Origin: Hofstenia miamia
Lineage: Eukaryota > Xenacoelomorpha > Acoela
Assembly (NCBI GenBank): GCA_004352715.1
Contig: SCFE01000081.1
Coordinates: 1,301,925 to 1,365,924 of the forward strand
Length of the DNA stretch: 64,000 nt
Reading direction: 5' to 3'
The position numbers and the translations under genes were made by a program. Under the pieces are notes generated by a model. That model saw only the letters and a program-made list of their open reading frames with translations. It ran no database searches and was not told where the DNA came from. Positions 37,601-52,600 of this stretch are shown here, piece by piece. Position 1 is the first letter of the stretch. Every line of letters begins with the position of its first letter.

Positions 37601-40600
37601 ATCGGATTGCTCAATTACGATATGCCATATGTTACGTGTATCCTACATAAATTTCACCATCATTCACCATATTTTACATAATGGTTATTATGGCCATAAT
37701 GCATGGACGAAAGTTATAACATGTCTATTTTGGATGACTAACAGTTTTAATCTTGCCATATATGGCCATACCATAAACGACATCCCTGACTGAAATACAA
37801 GCGAGAAATTTTGGATTGTTTGAATTTTTTTTTATGTTGACATTGAATCCAGTTTCTGTAATTAAAAAACTTATTTAAATATAAGCATACTGGTGTATAC
37901 TCGTTTGATGTTTGTTTTGTCAATATTCAAATCATGAAGGCATGTTTTTTGAATTTCTTTTTATGGAAATTTATTGTTAATAGACAATGTAATGCAATTC
38001 TCTATGCGCAACACGATTTTTCTGACAAGAATGCAATTGGCATACTTTGTGCTGTGGGGGATTACTCTTTGAATGGTTTGTTATATTATCACCATTTTCC
38101 TTTTCAGACTCTTACGTAATTCGTCCTAGACAAATCAACTACTTCACGCAATCCACTTCCTCTTCAATTCTTCGTTCGTTTTTCTGTAACCTTCCAACAA
38201 TTTTATTGAGCCGTCGCATTTATTAATCACTCTATTCCACGTTTCAAAGTACACAATATACGATCAGATAATCCATTGCATAGTAATTCCAAATCATACA
38301 CTGTAATAAATTGCTAAATTTCGATATTTATATCATTACTGTAAGCCTGGTTTACGCTTTAGTAATACAGTATTATGTTTAATTTATTATTTTGATAAGC
38401 CTTCAGAAATTATTATCACTGTCTAGGTGATCGGGAATGGTAACATTGATTTTTTAGGTTTGATTGAACTTATCGACATATTGACTTGAAATTTGAACTT
38501 GAGAAAGAAACCTTCAAGTTTTGGTCATCATCCGATTTTTGAATTTATATTATTTCACATAGTGTATATGACATTAGTTCATTTGCCGGCAAAATAATTT
38601 TTTAAAGAATTTCTAAGTAGAACTTTTATGATGATATCATTAAATACCATTATTAAAAGAAGTAAATATATAATATGTGTGAATACCATTCTGGTGAATT
38701 TTGATAATTTCATATTTCATTATAAGGCTAGGTTTTCAAACAAATGCTGGTTTTAAATATTGCCACGGTCTTTTGAAATTCCCAAATTCTCTGTTCTCAA
38801 ATACATTTTATGTGACAATATTTTTTTTGCTGCTTATCACTTCAGAAAGAAGAGGTGTATTTGTTCATTATAATAAGAATATCATTCATAGACTATAATA
38901 TTCGATGCATTATTTTGAAAACTACATCTCACTGTTTTGTTTGTCATAATAATTCGGCATCTACCTTCTTTCTTTTCATTGTGTATTTTTTCTCGTATAA
39001 CTAAATTTGTACTCCCATGCTTCTTTTATAAAACAACAGTGCAATATAGAAATCCTTGAGAAATTGATTTCTATATACCATGCTTGTCATAAACGCTCAT
39101 TGATTAGGAACAATGCGTGGGATGTAATTAGGAATACATTTTCTCTTCACTGAAGTCGCATCTAGATATTGTCAACAACTAGCTCAATTTATGTCTTACA
39201 GAGTTTCAGTTACTAATAATTAGCCGTGGGTTTTCTATGTTATTTCATAAATAACCCCTTTTCTGTACCAATCAATTTTTTATTTTCAAGTTCAAATAAG
39301 TTTCAAAACTTCCATGAAAACAATATGACTTTGTATTCGAAAGTGTAGACGCTTTAGCATACCTATTTTCTTTGCTAAAATTATTATTTTACAGTAATTT
39401 GAATGATGACATCATTTTCGATAGTTTATTGTTTCATTTCTTTGCTTAATCATGTAGTGGCTATCTATTCCTAACTGTAAAAACTTAGATGCGAACATCA
39501 TTGCAATTTTGATTCTTTATTTCCACTCATTTTGATTATATGAAAATGCGTATCAATTTTTGGAAATTGTACCAAATACTTTAAATGTAGAGATTACCCA
39601 GTTTTCTTCCTTCATTTTGTAATGCAGCTACTCTGGATATTGCAATATAATCCGGATATGATCATTGTCATCATTCTAAACGTGTTTGGTCTGATTTAGA
39701 AAACTCTTTGCATCCATGATTACTTCATGTTAATTTTGTTCTCTAGTCCTCATAATTACATTTAAATTCCTTCTCTGAGTTTGCGCTTATTACTTTCTAG
39801 TTTTTTTAATTCTGGTTTTTATTCATTTAGTAGTAACCTTAAATATCGTAAAAAAAATTTTTAATTCTCGACCTATATTTTAGTGAAAACGTTATTGTTG
39901 CAATGATAATTAGCATCAATCGCAATGTGTTTTTGTAATTGTAGGTTGAACTGTCAAGTAATTTTGGCTTGCTTATTTAAGTCAATAACGGATGATGACT
40001 CTTTGTTGATGTTATTAATAAATACTATTAAGTGGTAACTTTAGTAATATTTTCATGTTTATTCAATTTTAACATGAACTAATTGAACTTCAGTAAAATA
40101 ATCTGCTAAAATCTCTCATCGCTTTTTTAAGGGAGACCCTTTTCTGCATGTATCCTTTATTTGCATAAATTGAAATGCGTTGCAATGTTTAAACAAAGTT
40201 CTAAATTATTTTGCATTTTAGCATGTTTTCAAATTGGAGCAAGAGGAATACGTGAAGGAAGGCATCGAGTGGTCGTTTATTGATTTCTATGACAATAAGC
40301 CTTGTATTGAACTTATTGAGAATAAAATGGGAATACTGGATCTGTTGGATGAGGAGTGCAAGGTATATCTTTGTTTAGTTTTAAGTCCTTAATATTGATT
40401 TTAGCCTTTCTAACTTGTTAGGTATTCATTTGTTCACGTATGGGTACAGTTTCATTGTATCGTAAATGTTTTCATATATTGTTCCAGTTCAGTTTATAAT
40501 TGTTTACTGTTTTGGGAATTGACATTCTAGGGACTATTGTGCTGTATTTCATATTTCGTCTTCAACACACATTTTCTTACTAGTCATTTATCATCAAAAG

Positions 40601-43600
40601 TTTTACTGTCAAAATTTTTGTAACATAAAATTAGACATTTTGGGTGTTAATTTTTTCACAAATTTCTTTTATTTTCAAAACCATTGTTTAACAAACAGTT
40701 TCATCACTTAATACCATTCATCACATGCTTATTGAAAAATGGCGTTTTAACATGAATTTCGTGCATTGCTGAATTCTAATTATTTTAACATCACCAGTAT
40801 CTGATACAAACAGAAAATGCGACTCAGAAAACTCTTCTTGTTTCTATATATGAGCAAAAGAAATAACATACCAACTTATTATTATTATAATTAAATCGAG
40901 TTCAGATTTTTAATGCTTGCTAATCATACATTCTACATACAATTATACATGTTTAAGTCTGCAAGTAACTCTCTGCCATCTTGTAGAACGGGGCCAAGAT
41001 TGGCTGCTACATAGCATATATTGATTTTCAAAACATTTTGTTTGCAAATTCTGAAAATTTGTAATCGCTCTAGTTAATTAATTTTACTTTTATTTTTCTG
41101 TATTTTTGGCGGGGAGTATAAAAACTGTTGTTTTATATGTTGCATTTCTCTATTCCCAACGGAAAATATTCAATGAAGCAGATTCAAATCTAAATCCAAT
41201 TGAAAATCGGAAAAAACAAATAATTATTTTGATGGTAAAATTTTTTGTCATTTTGCATATTCCATAGTTAATGCTTGTTACTAGAAACTAATTGAATTTC
41301 TACGTTTCCTTGCAAAGTGTTAGATAACAGTTATACTTTTCATCAGAAATGTAAAAAAATTAAATGTTTGTTGAGAATTTGCACTTTGCATTAAAATTCC
41401 AATTTTATAACATTAACAATAGATAGTAAGAATGTTCAATTCAAAACTCAGTTTAGAGTAAGATACATTATTAAAGAAATCATTCATACGTGTTATATTT
41501 TTCAACACACTTCCAATACTATTGCAATAGTATTTTGAGGAAATTGTTAGCGAGCAATTGTACTGCGATATACAATTGCAATACTCTGGATAGAAAATCG
41601 TAAGTATAGCATTTACTCAATATGTGGTGGCATTGTTTTCTTGTTAAAATTGCTGCAATCTCAATTGCGTTTATTTAATAAGTAATGGCACTTGTTCTAT
41701 TCAAGTATGTGATTTTTCACTTATGCTGCTTATTACAGTTATGTTGAAATATAGTATTGATTATGTACTTTATAAATTCAATGACGGTATACTGCAATGC
41801 GTTAATTTATTGGGCTGTGTTTTTGATGGTAATGCTAGTTTTCAAATAGCCAACTCCAACTAAACAACCACAAACTAATTCTAAATATGTAGACATATAC
41901 AGGCCTTTTTCAGAGAAGCTTAATTGAATTGCAGAATATTTCGATGCAAACTGCAGTTCATTAGTAATGCCATCAAATTCTGACATTGATGTCATAAATT
42001 TTGTTGATTGCTGGCGCCTTTAGCAGTCAAACAAACACTAAAGTATTGATTTTATTTTATGTTATTCTTTTAAAATATCGGTTGGTATAAAATCCTAATA
42101 TTAGTGGGAGATTTCAAACTAATTTGATATTTAGCTTCTGGACCATTTTTAACGTTTCAGGTGCCTTAGCCATGAAAAATATGTAAACCCAAATGGGATT
42201 AGTAAGCTGGATCTTTGTTGATAGACTTCTTTGCGGATTGTTGGAAAATTGGCTGCAAGAACCGATACAAATTTACAGATTTAATCGTATTTAATGAAAC
42301 TAAATAATTCACTTTTGTACAATAGTGCCAGTGCCTTATAAGTTTCAAACCATTATCACATATCAAAATTTAGTTGAATACTTAAAGAATAAGTTTCTTC
42401 GCTTGCTGTTTCCATAAGACGATTGACTGGAGTGTCATTTAATTTCAAATTCTAGTAAATTCGTATTCCTTTTTAATGTAATAGAATCCATTTTAGATGC
42501 CACGTGGTTCTGATCAAACTTGGTGTCAAAAACTGTACGATAATCATCTTAAAAAATCGCATTTTTCCAAGCCTCGAATGTCACAAAAAGCATTCAACGT
42601 TCATCACTTTGCAGAGCATGTACAATATGAAAGCAAAGGCTTTTTAGAAAAGAATAAGGACACCATCATGGAGGAACATGTTAACATTCTGAAAGCTAGT
42701 GAGGTTGGCTTTTATTGTTTCATTGTTTACATTTGACAAAGTCACAAATTAATTATATGTAACAATTGAAATGTTGGAAGCTTAGAAATAATGTATAATT
42801 GTTTTTAAATGTGCTTAAATTTTGCTTTGATTACTTTATATTTTTGAATGTTGAGAAATATTTAAAAGATGTCTAATTTCAGAAGGTCTTCTAATTTTTA
42901 AGACGTCATTAATTGGAGTGTAATTGACATGAAAGCACTTGGTTTTATTTGAGATGTAACGAATTCAAATTTTGATAAGAAAGTTCTTCGTAATTTTGAT
43001 GTTGAATATAATTTCTGGCTTTGTGAGTGATCAAGATCAATCCTCTTTTCGCTAACAATGTCACATTATCTTGATGAAATATGTTGATAACGTTGTCTAC
43101 AACTATATACTCTGTTTAAATCCTCTTTAAACACTTGTTTTTCAATTGACAGTCAATGGAAATCAATCCATAGGTGGTAGTTATGTCCGGGAACAGGTAG
43201 GCTTTTCATTACAAATTATGTGAAGTTTAAATGAGATTTTTTTCAAATTTTTGAATTATAAATCAAATTTTGAACAAATTTTCATATAATGAATGCGAAT
43301 ATTGTATAATATTGTTTAGTAGCAGGAAAGAAAATTGTATGCTCGAATACAGGTGAGCGAGTACGAGTAATGCTGCCCAAATTCTTGATTCATGTTTAAG
43401 TTTTATGAATCACATCTTTCCCCTAAACAGATTTGTTGGCTATGATTTTAATTCAAGATTATTTCTGAAATGAACTATTTTTGAAGTGAAGGCAAACAAA
43501 TTTACAACCAAATACTCTGCGCTGCAAAAGATGAGGCAATAAGATGTCAAATATTTTTAAATAACCAACTGTTTTTAGATTCATCATAATTTTGTATAAT

Positions 43601-46600
43601 ACTTCATTAATTGGTTGCCATTAATTCCCTAATGCATATTTACAGCTGTACGGCAAACATTAATTATTTAAATGATATTTTCTAATCATAAAGGTCAAGT
43701 TTAGATTATAGACAATTCCAAAATAAATGCGTTAATTATTTATTTTCAGCTACATTGTGATTGCAGCTGATAGCGTCTGGTTTTAAGTGGAGAGTGTTTT
43801 ATTTATTCAACGGTCAACATTTTTTTGAACCAAATGCAAATTATTCCCTAGTATGAGTAATAATGAATATGAAAAACTTTGCTTTTATACTTAGGCATAT
43901 ATGCTTATTAATCTAAATTTTAGTATTTATTATATGTATTTAGTATGAGTTGGTTGCCGAAATATTCAAAGAACGTGAAGCTGCACATTCTGCAGTTAAG
44001 AAAGTTGGTGGAGCAAAGGTTACTCGTGTTAGTGGAGGAGGTGGAATGAAGTCCAGTTCATCTGCAAGGCAGTTAAAAAGGACAGTCGGCTCACAATTTC
44101 GCGAATCGCTTAAAGCGTTAATGGTGTCTTTGGATTCGACTGCACCACATTACGTACGATGTATCAAACCCAATGATTCCAAAATGGCTTTTACTTTTGA
44201 TCCTCGCCGGGCAGTGCAGCAGCTAAGGGCTTGCGGTGTGTTGGAAACCATAAGGATTAGTGCTGCAGGTTTCCCTTCCAGATGGTCTTACGTTGATCTT
44301 GCTAGGCGTTACAGCCTCTTAATATCTGCAAATAGAAAAGATGACGCTAGAGCAACCTGCGAGAAAATACTAAAATTATATCTTCAGTCTGACGATAAAT
44401 ATCAATTTGGTCACACAAAAGTCTTTTTTCGTGCTGGACAGGTTGCAATGCTTGAACGGCAAAGAGGGGAAAAACTGCGACGCGCTTGTGTAAAGATCCA
44501 GTCTACAATGAAGGGTTGGGTACAGCGCAAGAAGTACTTACATATTCGAACTGCTTGCTGTACAATGCAACGTGTTGTACGCGGTTTTCTTGGAAGACGC
44601 AAAGCTCATTCAGTTCGCTGTAATAAGGCTGCTACTCGTATCCAGGCTCAATGGCGCTGTTATTATGTACAGAAACGTTATACTGTACTTATTAGTGTTA
44701 TACAGTGCATACAATCGTATATACGTGGTAATGAGGCACGTCGTAAGTATATGATATGTCTACGCAATGCACGTGCTATCGTCATCCAACGCAATATCCG
44801 TGGTTGGCTTGTGCGAATTTGGTATGCTAAATACATGCGGGGAGTTATTCTCGCTCAATGTTGCACAAGGCGCTGGGCTGCGCGGCGTGCTTTGAAGAAA
44901 CTTAAGGTGGAAGCGCGTTCAGTTGACCACTACAAGCAATTGAATAAGGGAATGGAAAACAAAATTATTTCTCTGCAAAGTAAAATTAATGAGTTAAACG
45001 CCGAAAGAATTGATTTGATTTCTAAAAATAAAACAAGCATCGAGACGATATCCTCTTTGAAGCAGAAGGTTACCGATCTGGAAGATAAAATCTCCAGTGA
45101 GAGAAACGAATCAGTGAAGATTGAATCGCTTCAAGATGAAGTGGCGCGGTTGGAAGGTGCTTTACGCGAAGCTGGCATTGAGAAATCTGCACTTGAAGAA
45201 TTGAAGAACTCTAAGGATCTTCAGCTATCTAACCTCCAAAATATCAACAGCCAATTAGAAGCCAATATTAATGAACTTCAATTAAAGCTTAGTTCAACTG
45301 AGTCTAAGCTATCAGGTATGCGTTTTAACGTCATCTGTAAGCAGGGTTGTTAAAAAATTAAGTGCTCTGTTATTATTGGGTAAAAATTTGAAAAATAAAT
45401 AAACGCACTGTCGAAATTTAAAAAAAAACTATTTGCAATAACTTATTCTTTAACATTCATGTACATGTGTATACATACGTATATTGTGATAATGTAGTGA
45501 GAAATCATGGATCAATATGTAAATATCCATTGATTTTTTTAGAAACATTGGTAATTCTTAGTTTAATCATTAAGTATTCGGTTTCAGGAGAATCAATCCG
45601 AAAGTAGAAGGTGACCAAATCCTCGACTTTTATCTACTTTTTACTAATGAAAAAGAATAAAAATTAATGTAGTTGGTACAATTAATGAGTACACTATTAA
45701 TTTAGTTCAAAATGCACCCATCGTAGTGCACTTGTTTTTCAAAAACTTCATTTTTTAACACCACTGTTTGTAAGCTATTATTAAAGATTATGCTGGATTG
45801 ATTTTTTCTTTAATGAATATTTTTAGAATTCACTGATAAAGACGTGATAATGAAAGAAAAGGAGATGGAGAAAGAGTTAGATTCAACGAGATCCCGCTAT
45901 CAAACCCTCTTGAATGATTATAGTAGGCTGGAACAGCGCTATGACAACCTGCAGGATGAATTGTTATACAAGGTTGCTTTTCAATATTCTTTTTTATACA
46001 CAAATGTCACATCTAATGTAAGAATTGTGTGATGAAACCATTTTTAGATAACTTAGTTGTTCTAAGTATTCCACACATGACAATTTTATATGTTTAACAA
46101 ATATTTGGTTTTATGAAAGTATGTTCTGTTCAAAATCCATTCAGGCAGCACTTGTGATTGTAATGTAAAATTTCTAATGTTTTCTAAATTCAAAATATTT
46201 TCTTACAAGTTTTAAAGTTTATTAAATACATTAGGATATACGGATGTCAAATTTTGGTAGATATCATTTCCAGTAGTGAAATCTAAAGATGTTTTATTAA
46301 AGTGTGTTCAGGGAGGAGTCCTATAAAAGACTATGCCTAGCAAAAAAAGTTCACATCTAATTATTATCAAATGCATCGTATTAAAAAAATTCGTTGCAAA
46401 AATGTTTTATATTGATAAATGGACCATTCTCAAACTAATCTTCAAAAAATATTTAGATGAGAAGTTAAATTAGGATCTATCAGCACACTGACTACTAGAA
46501 ATATTTTTTCCGAAAAGATTAGAAAAATGAAGCTTGTTTACAATTTATGGGAGAAAAATTTTCTCCTTAACTCATGTTTAAGGGGAAAATGGTTCAAATG

Positions 46601-49600
46601 CATCAAATATTTAGAGAAAATATATTATTATAATAATATATAACTTTATGTAAATTGTGTGATGATACCTGAAACAGCGAACAAAACAAATTTGAACTGC
46701 TATTTATAGCTAATGATATTTAAAAATTTTGGTTTGCACTTATTTACAATCATGAAGCCACATTGTGTAATTTCTTAGAAATGTTAATTGAGTTTTTTCA
46801 TTTCTAATTAGTGAACACTCCTGATAAATTAATAGAAATTATTCAGATGAGGTACTCGTTTCATTTCTAATAAATATTTATTCCGCTTAAGTTCTACCTC
46901 ATTTATATGCTTCACTGAGTATGAAAAACAGATGTAGTTATGAGTTATTCATTAATTGATTAGACATCATCGCAACGTTGAGGACAGTTATAAATTCAAT
47001 ATTTACGCAGCAATCTATTAAAAGGTTGTCTGGCGTAACACAATTCGAAGGTGAAATAGTAGAAGCCTAAATATTTATAGATATCTTTTCATTATTGTTT
47101 TGTGTGTGCCATGGTTTTCGTGGGAGTGGGAACTTCCCACGCAATTGGAATAATATTTTTTGTGGAAATTCCATCAGCCAAAATTTTCTGGAAAATACAA
47201 GATGTGCATATACATAGCATTTTTAGAAATAGCATTTTAATAATTGAGACAAATTACAGTATTTTTTTTCTAAAATTTAAAAACACATTCTTTCCACGTT
47301 GTACTACACCGGGCGATTGACAGTATAATTTGTCTCTTAAAACGGATGTGAAACGTTGGTACTTTTACAATTAGTTCAACCCTATTATTTTAAAATTGTT
47401 GTACTAACCTTATATTGGAATAACACTATGTACATTGTTTGCATACATAATATAGTGAACCTTTTTTCTACATGCTTTTGTCTAATACACAAAATATTGT
47501 ATAGTTTCTTCATAATTTTGATAATTGGTTGTTGCTTAGGGTTCCTCTTCTCATAAACTTATAAATGATGAAGATTCAACGTTGGGTGAAGACTCAGGAG
47601 TTTCGGTAAGAGAAAACCATTTAATGTTGACTAATATGTATTATAGGATGGCGGGCTAGATGTTGATTTGGTTCTAAAACTTCAGCATAGAATTCGAGAA
47701 TTGGAGCAACAGCGCAATGTGTGGGAGAGTGAGAAGGAAGATAAATTCGTCAGTGAAGAAGCGGTATGTTTTAACAATTAAAACAATTCAATTTAAATAT
47801 AAAGTTTTTTATTCGTAAATGTCAAATTATTGAAATTTGTAGAAAGTAACAATCTTTTTTATATTATTTATGAAATTGGGAAACGTTTTTTTAACTTTCA
47901 TTAAATGAAATAAAATTGTTCTTGAAGGCAGTGCAATAATTCTATATCCTGAAAATTTTTGTAATGAAACTCTACACATTGCTTCAGCGCCTAAGACTTC
48001 TGTGTGATATCTGAATCACTAATGCCGGAATCAAGGATCTTTCTTTTAAAGGATTATTTGATGTGGTCATTAATCTTTCTCAACTATTTTCCATACATAG
48101 TAATCCAATGGATTACGTTTTCACAATCTATGAAACCAATAGAATTTACTGAAACTGCTTTTCGAAATAAGTAAGGAGCATTCTAAGTCCTTTCTAACTT
48201 TTAGTGATGCTGATGGGTCTAAGATGCCTCTAGATGCAAACAGTGCATTTCCATCTTTATCTTCGAACTCGTTAAGTTTGCAAGCAACAGCTTTTAGCAA
48301 TCATGCCATTTCTAACATTCTATATTTAGCCTGCATAGTGGCGACCACAAATGCATGTCTCATATTTACCTTATAAATCATATATACAATGATGATCATA
48401 AATATTCACACGTTTTTTGGTAGTATTCAAGTTATTAATATAGATGTTTGCCCAAAATAAATTTTTTTATTGTAAATTCAAATTTTGTGTTAATTTTTTT
48501 ATTAAAGGCTTAGTTTTCATTCTATGCAAAGAAAATATGCGTGTTATGTAAACTATAACACAAAAAACAAATTCTGCCTAAACATTTCTAGTATATTCCG
48601 AAATTTTAATATTAATGCTGCACACAGTCGATCCAGAAATATTGACATCAATAATTGGTGAAATGTTCCATTTCCTCCCTAGTTTTTTTTAAAAATTTCA
48701 CCAATGAATATTCTTATTTTTCGAACTTTAACAAATATTTTGATGTGAAGAAACTCATAAATATATAGCAGTTGCTCATTCTGCAACTTGAAGGATTGTA
48801 GTCGTATCTTGGCACAATTACAATTAATTGAGCATCTTTGAATACAGAAAAAATTCAATCAATTATCTATAGGGTCGAAACAATCAATTTTAGTCAATTA
48901 TCGCACATCCCTGTAGATTACACTGGTTTATATTTTAACAGTTTACTCAAAATTTATGCGGGGTTGCATTATTTTTATCTCTAATGAAATTATTTGTTAT
49001 AATTTGGTCGCTTTGTACTATGAATAATGGACTTAAAGAACGGACAGCTGGTCAATTTCTCTGTCAGACGTATTTTTCTCCATTAATGTTTACGATATGA
49101 GGTCGCAAGTTTAATATGCTTGCAAGTAGATCTTAATCTCGAATGTGTACAAATTTCAAACTATTACATAATTTTGACAATTTTTATTTAACCACAAAAT
49201 TTCATTTTTTTAAAATGCGTGGGAATGTACAGATAACACAAATTCGTATAGAACGACCAATCTGCCTCTTATCTTTGATTGCAGATGACGGTTTTACAAA
49301 GAATAATCTTTTAAATCAATCATACGTGCTTAGAATTCCGAACTCATCGAAGAGAACGATCGGTTAAAAGCTAGCATTGCCAAATTAACCAGCACCCTGG
49401 CTGCTTCTGATGGTGATGAGGCGAGGAGAGAATTGCTTAATCTCAATACCATTCTGCAGCAACAAATCAATGATAAATGCCACGAGGTATTTCAAACAAA
49501 TTCTCATATTTTATTACAAATTTCTTATTTATGCATTTAGAATTTTTTCCATTAATTTTCAAAGGACATGCTTATAGTACTGTATATTCCAGTATAACCT

Positions 49601-52600
49601 CGACTTAGCGCCATCCCGAATTTACCATCAATTAGCCTGCACGAAGCGATTACTAGTAAAAAAATTACGCCATCCGCCATGAATTTGGCCTGGCACAAGG
49701 ACATAGATAAACTCCAATTTAGCGCCATCATAAACAATGAAACATATTTTAATATCTATATGATGTTGCATTAGCTAATGTGAATGCGTTTCTGAACAAT
49801 GTTTCAGATATATTTACTGCTGAACATTAAGCAACATGTGCCCCTTTAAAGGCACCAACCGTTTTTCCACATTTTCAAAAAAGATTTCGTCAAGCTTGTT
49901 AGGAGATTTTGAAATCTCGAGTCCGAGCCATGAAAACATCAATTGGGGACATTCTTGAATGCAATTTTGAAAATTTGTACTAAAGTTTATTTTTTAAGTT
50001 ATAAAGATTTTTTCAAGAAACATGAAATATTTGAAGAATTTCCACTAACGTTAAAAAAATTACATTTGTCTTCTTTTTTCATAAATTTGTGCTTCATGCA
50101 ATAATAATATGCATTGGGAACAGTGATACATGAATAAAGTAACATTTACAGCTATAAAATACTCAACCCCAATTTATCGCCCACCCTGCTTATCTCTAAA
50201 ATTGTCTTTGTACAAAGAGTGGCGCTAAATCGGGGATATACTGTATACAGAATGTACATGTGTCCAATTCACTAATTCCTCTATATTATATGCATGTAGT
50301 TCTTGGTAAATAATAATGCTCATCTATTTCCAAAAAGGGGTTCGGCTTAGGTTTCGGTTTCCGTTTCGTTTTTAGCCAACTACTAACGATATTAGTAAAA
50401 TGGTATTCAAGAAAAATACAGTACTGGAAATATGTATTCGACCACCTTGCTATTTTGAATAAATATTTTACATTGGAGTGTGCCTAAAATTATAACTAAG
50501 TGTTACTTTGATTAAGAAAAGAAAATTTGTATGTCTAATACCATAAAATATGTAGAGTAGCAATTGGCTATTAATTTTTAATCAAAATTAATGCTTGTAT
50601 TGGAAAAATGTATTCAGCTACCTGAAAAAAATTTAGCAAATGAGCAAATCCAAAAAAGTAAATTCAAAATAAGATACATTGATGCACTACAAGCACTTAG
50701 CAACAAAATTGTCTCTTCTAATATTTTATAGGGTGTCCCTTTGAACGAATAACAGCTTCAATTCGATCAGGGATTTAAGCAAAAAGTTGGAAATTGGATA
50801 AAATTGTTTCTTTATTTCGCTCCAATTCGATATTTGACCTCTTTCCACCTATTTTCAATAATGTTAAGGTCTGGAGATTGGCCAGGCCTGTCAGCAAGGA
50901 TAGCAAGGCTAGAATCTGAGCATATTAAGAGCTTAGAAGTGTACCAGTGATGTGAAAAATCTTGCGAAAGCCACACTTCCATATGGCACCCCATACCATT
51001 ACAGACTTCCCACCATGATTCATGGTCCCCCTAGTAAGTTGTGGCAAGAATCTGAACTTCTACCCAGTTAATCTCTTTATCAACATTCTTTTCGATGAGT
51101 ATAGCGCAAATCTTGACTCATCCGACAATATAACATTAGACCAATGTTCAGATGAATTGTCTCTTATTAAATTGGCCCACCTCACCCGGCGTAATCTTTG
51201 CTTGAGGTTAATAACGGCTTTCTGGGTGCCACTCAAGTCCAAATTGAGTACTTCTACAGGATGTTTCGCACTCTTGCTGTCACAAGGTGACCATCAGCCC
51301 ATTCCTTGCGAAATTCCTCTGAAGTCTTCCTGGGATTTCGCTTTGAAACGCACATTAGAGCTGATGTGGAGGTTTTGGAGGTCTACTTTAGTCTTCCAGA
51401 CTTTGGCTTGGAGGCAATGATGTTTTCAGAATAAAAGTTTGATGATATCCCCGACAGTACTTCGAGGCCTCTCGACAATTCGGGCTATAATACGTTGACT
51501 CATCCCTTCCAAATGTTTGGAGGTGGGTTTTGCAAAAGGTACGTAACCAGGCATCATAATGGCGAAGAAAGATTGTTCAGACATTTTCAATATAAATAGA
51601 CTGAAAAAAGCTCAACCAATGAAGTTTTTTACAGATTTTTTTTTGATCTGAAGCGGCCGAATACATTTTTCCAAGAAAAGATTAGCTAACTACAAGCACT
51701 GTAGCATTTCTCATTGAGATTTAAAGTAAACAGTGATAAGTGATAATTATATATCAACATTGATGAATTCCTCTTTCTGCAACGCCAAATCTAATTAAAA
51801 GATAACTATGATATTCTTAGCGTCCATTTCTTAGAATATTTATGACAAATCATGGGTGGCTGAATTTTTTTTTCCAGTACTGTATGTCCGTTTGAGATGT
51901 TTTTCCATAAAACTATATTAAGTTGTTAATATAGTAAAACTAAATTTCGATTAAACTTGTTTCAAGAAAATTTAATCATTTCTTGGAAATAGCATTCCAT
52001 GCGACTGCTTCTGCTAAAAACCGACAACTTAGTTTCTTGATTCGGTTTTGGGTGAAAACCACAGCCTCCGTTTATTTCCGGTTTGGCACCGAGCACTAGT
52101 AAATTGTTTCAATTATTTTTTTAAGAATTTTCTCCAAATACTTCTATTTTCCAAGCATTTATTTTAAATCAGTTGAAGGTTATTTCATTCAATTGCGTGG
52201 GTGTGCATCATACCATTTATTATAATTTTTAGAAATTATTTAATAATTTTAAATCGGCTGAGTTATTATAATACTTTTCAAACTTAACATGAATTTTTAA
52301 CATTCCATATTGCTTTAGATTAAAGAGCTTAAAGCAAAATTGCATGAGCAATCTTCCAAAAAGAAATTCACCCTATCAACACAGACTGATGTTGACGAGC
52401 TGTGGCGATTCACAGAACCTCAGATTAATGAGGATGGTGAACTTATGATGGCGTATCAGTCCGCGAAGGACACTAATAAGTGAGCATTTGATATGATAAA
52501 CTATAAATAGTTGATTGTAATTATCACTTTCATTAACACGTGTAATTACATTAGTGCTTTTCTCTTTTTAATTACAGTGTAATAAAATTTATTCATCAAG

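Noticed and set aside
37085-37800. Possible MITE ending in an inverted CAGGGATGTCG-like terminus near 37780.
   Set aside because: No matching left end or target duplication could be found.
45844-46032. Independent small ORF.
   Set aside because: It is myosin exon o running into its intron.
48860-48920. Orphan hAT-like end (inverse of CAGGGATGTGCGAT).
   Set aside because: Only one end is visible and there is no target duplication, so no element can be delimited.
51022-51420. 132-codon plus-strand frame.
   Set aside because: Antisense shadow of the Tc1 transposase.
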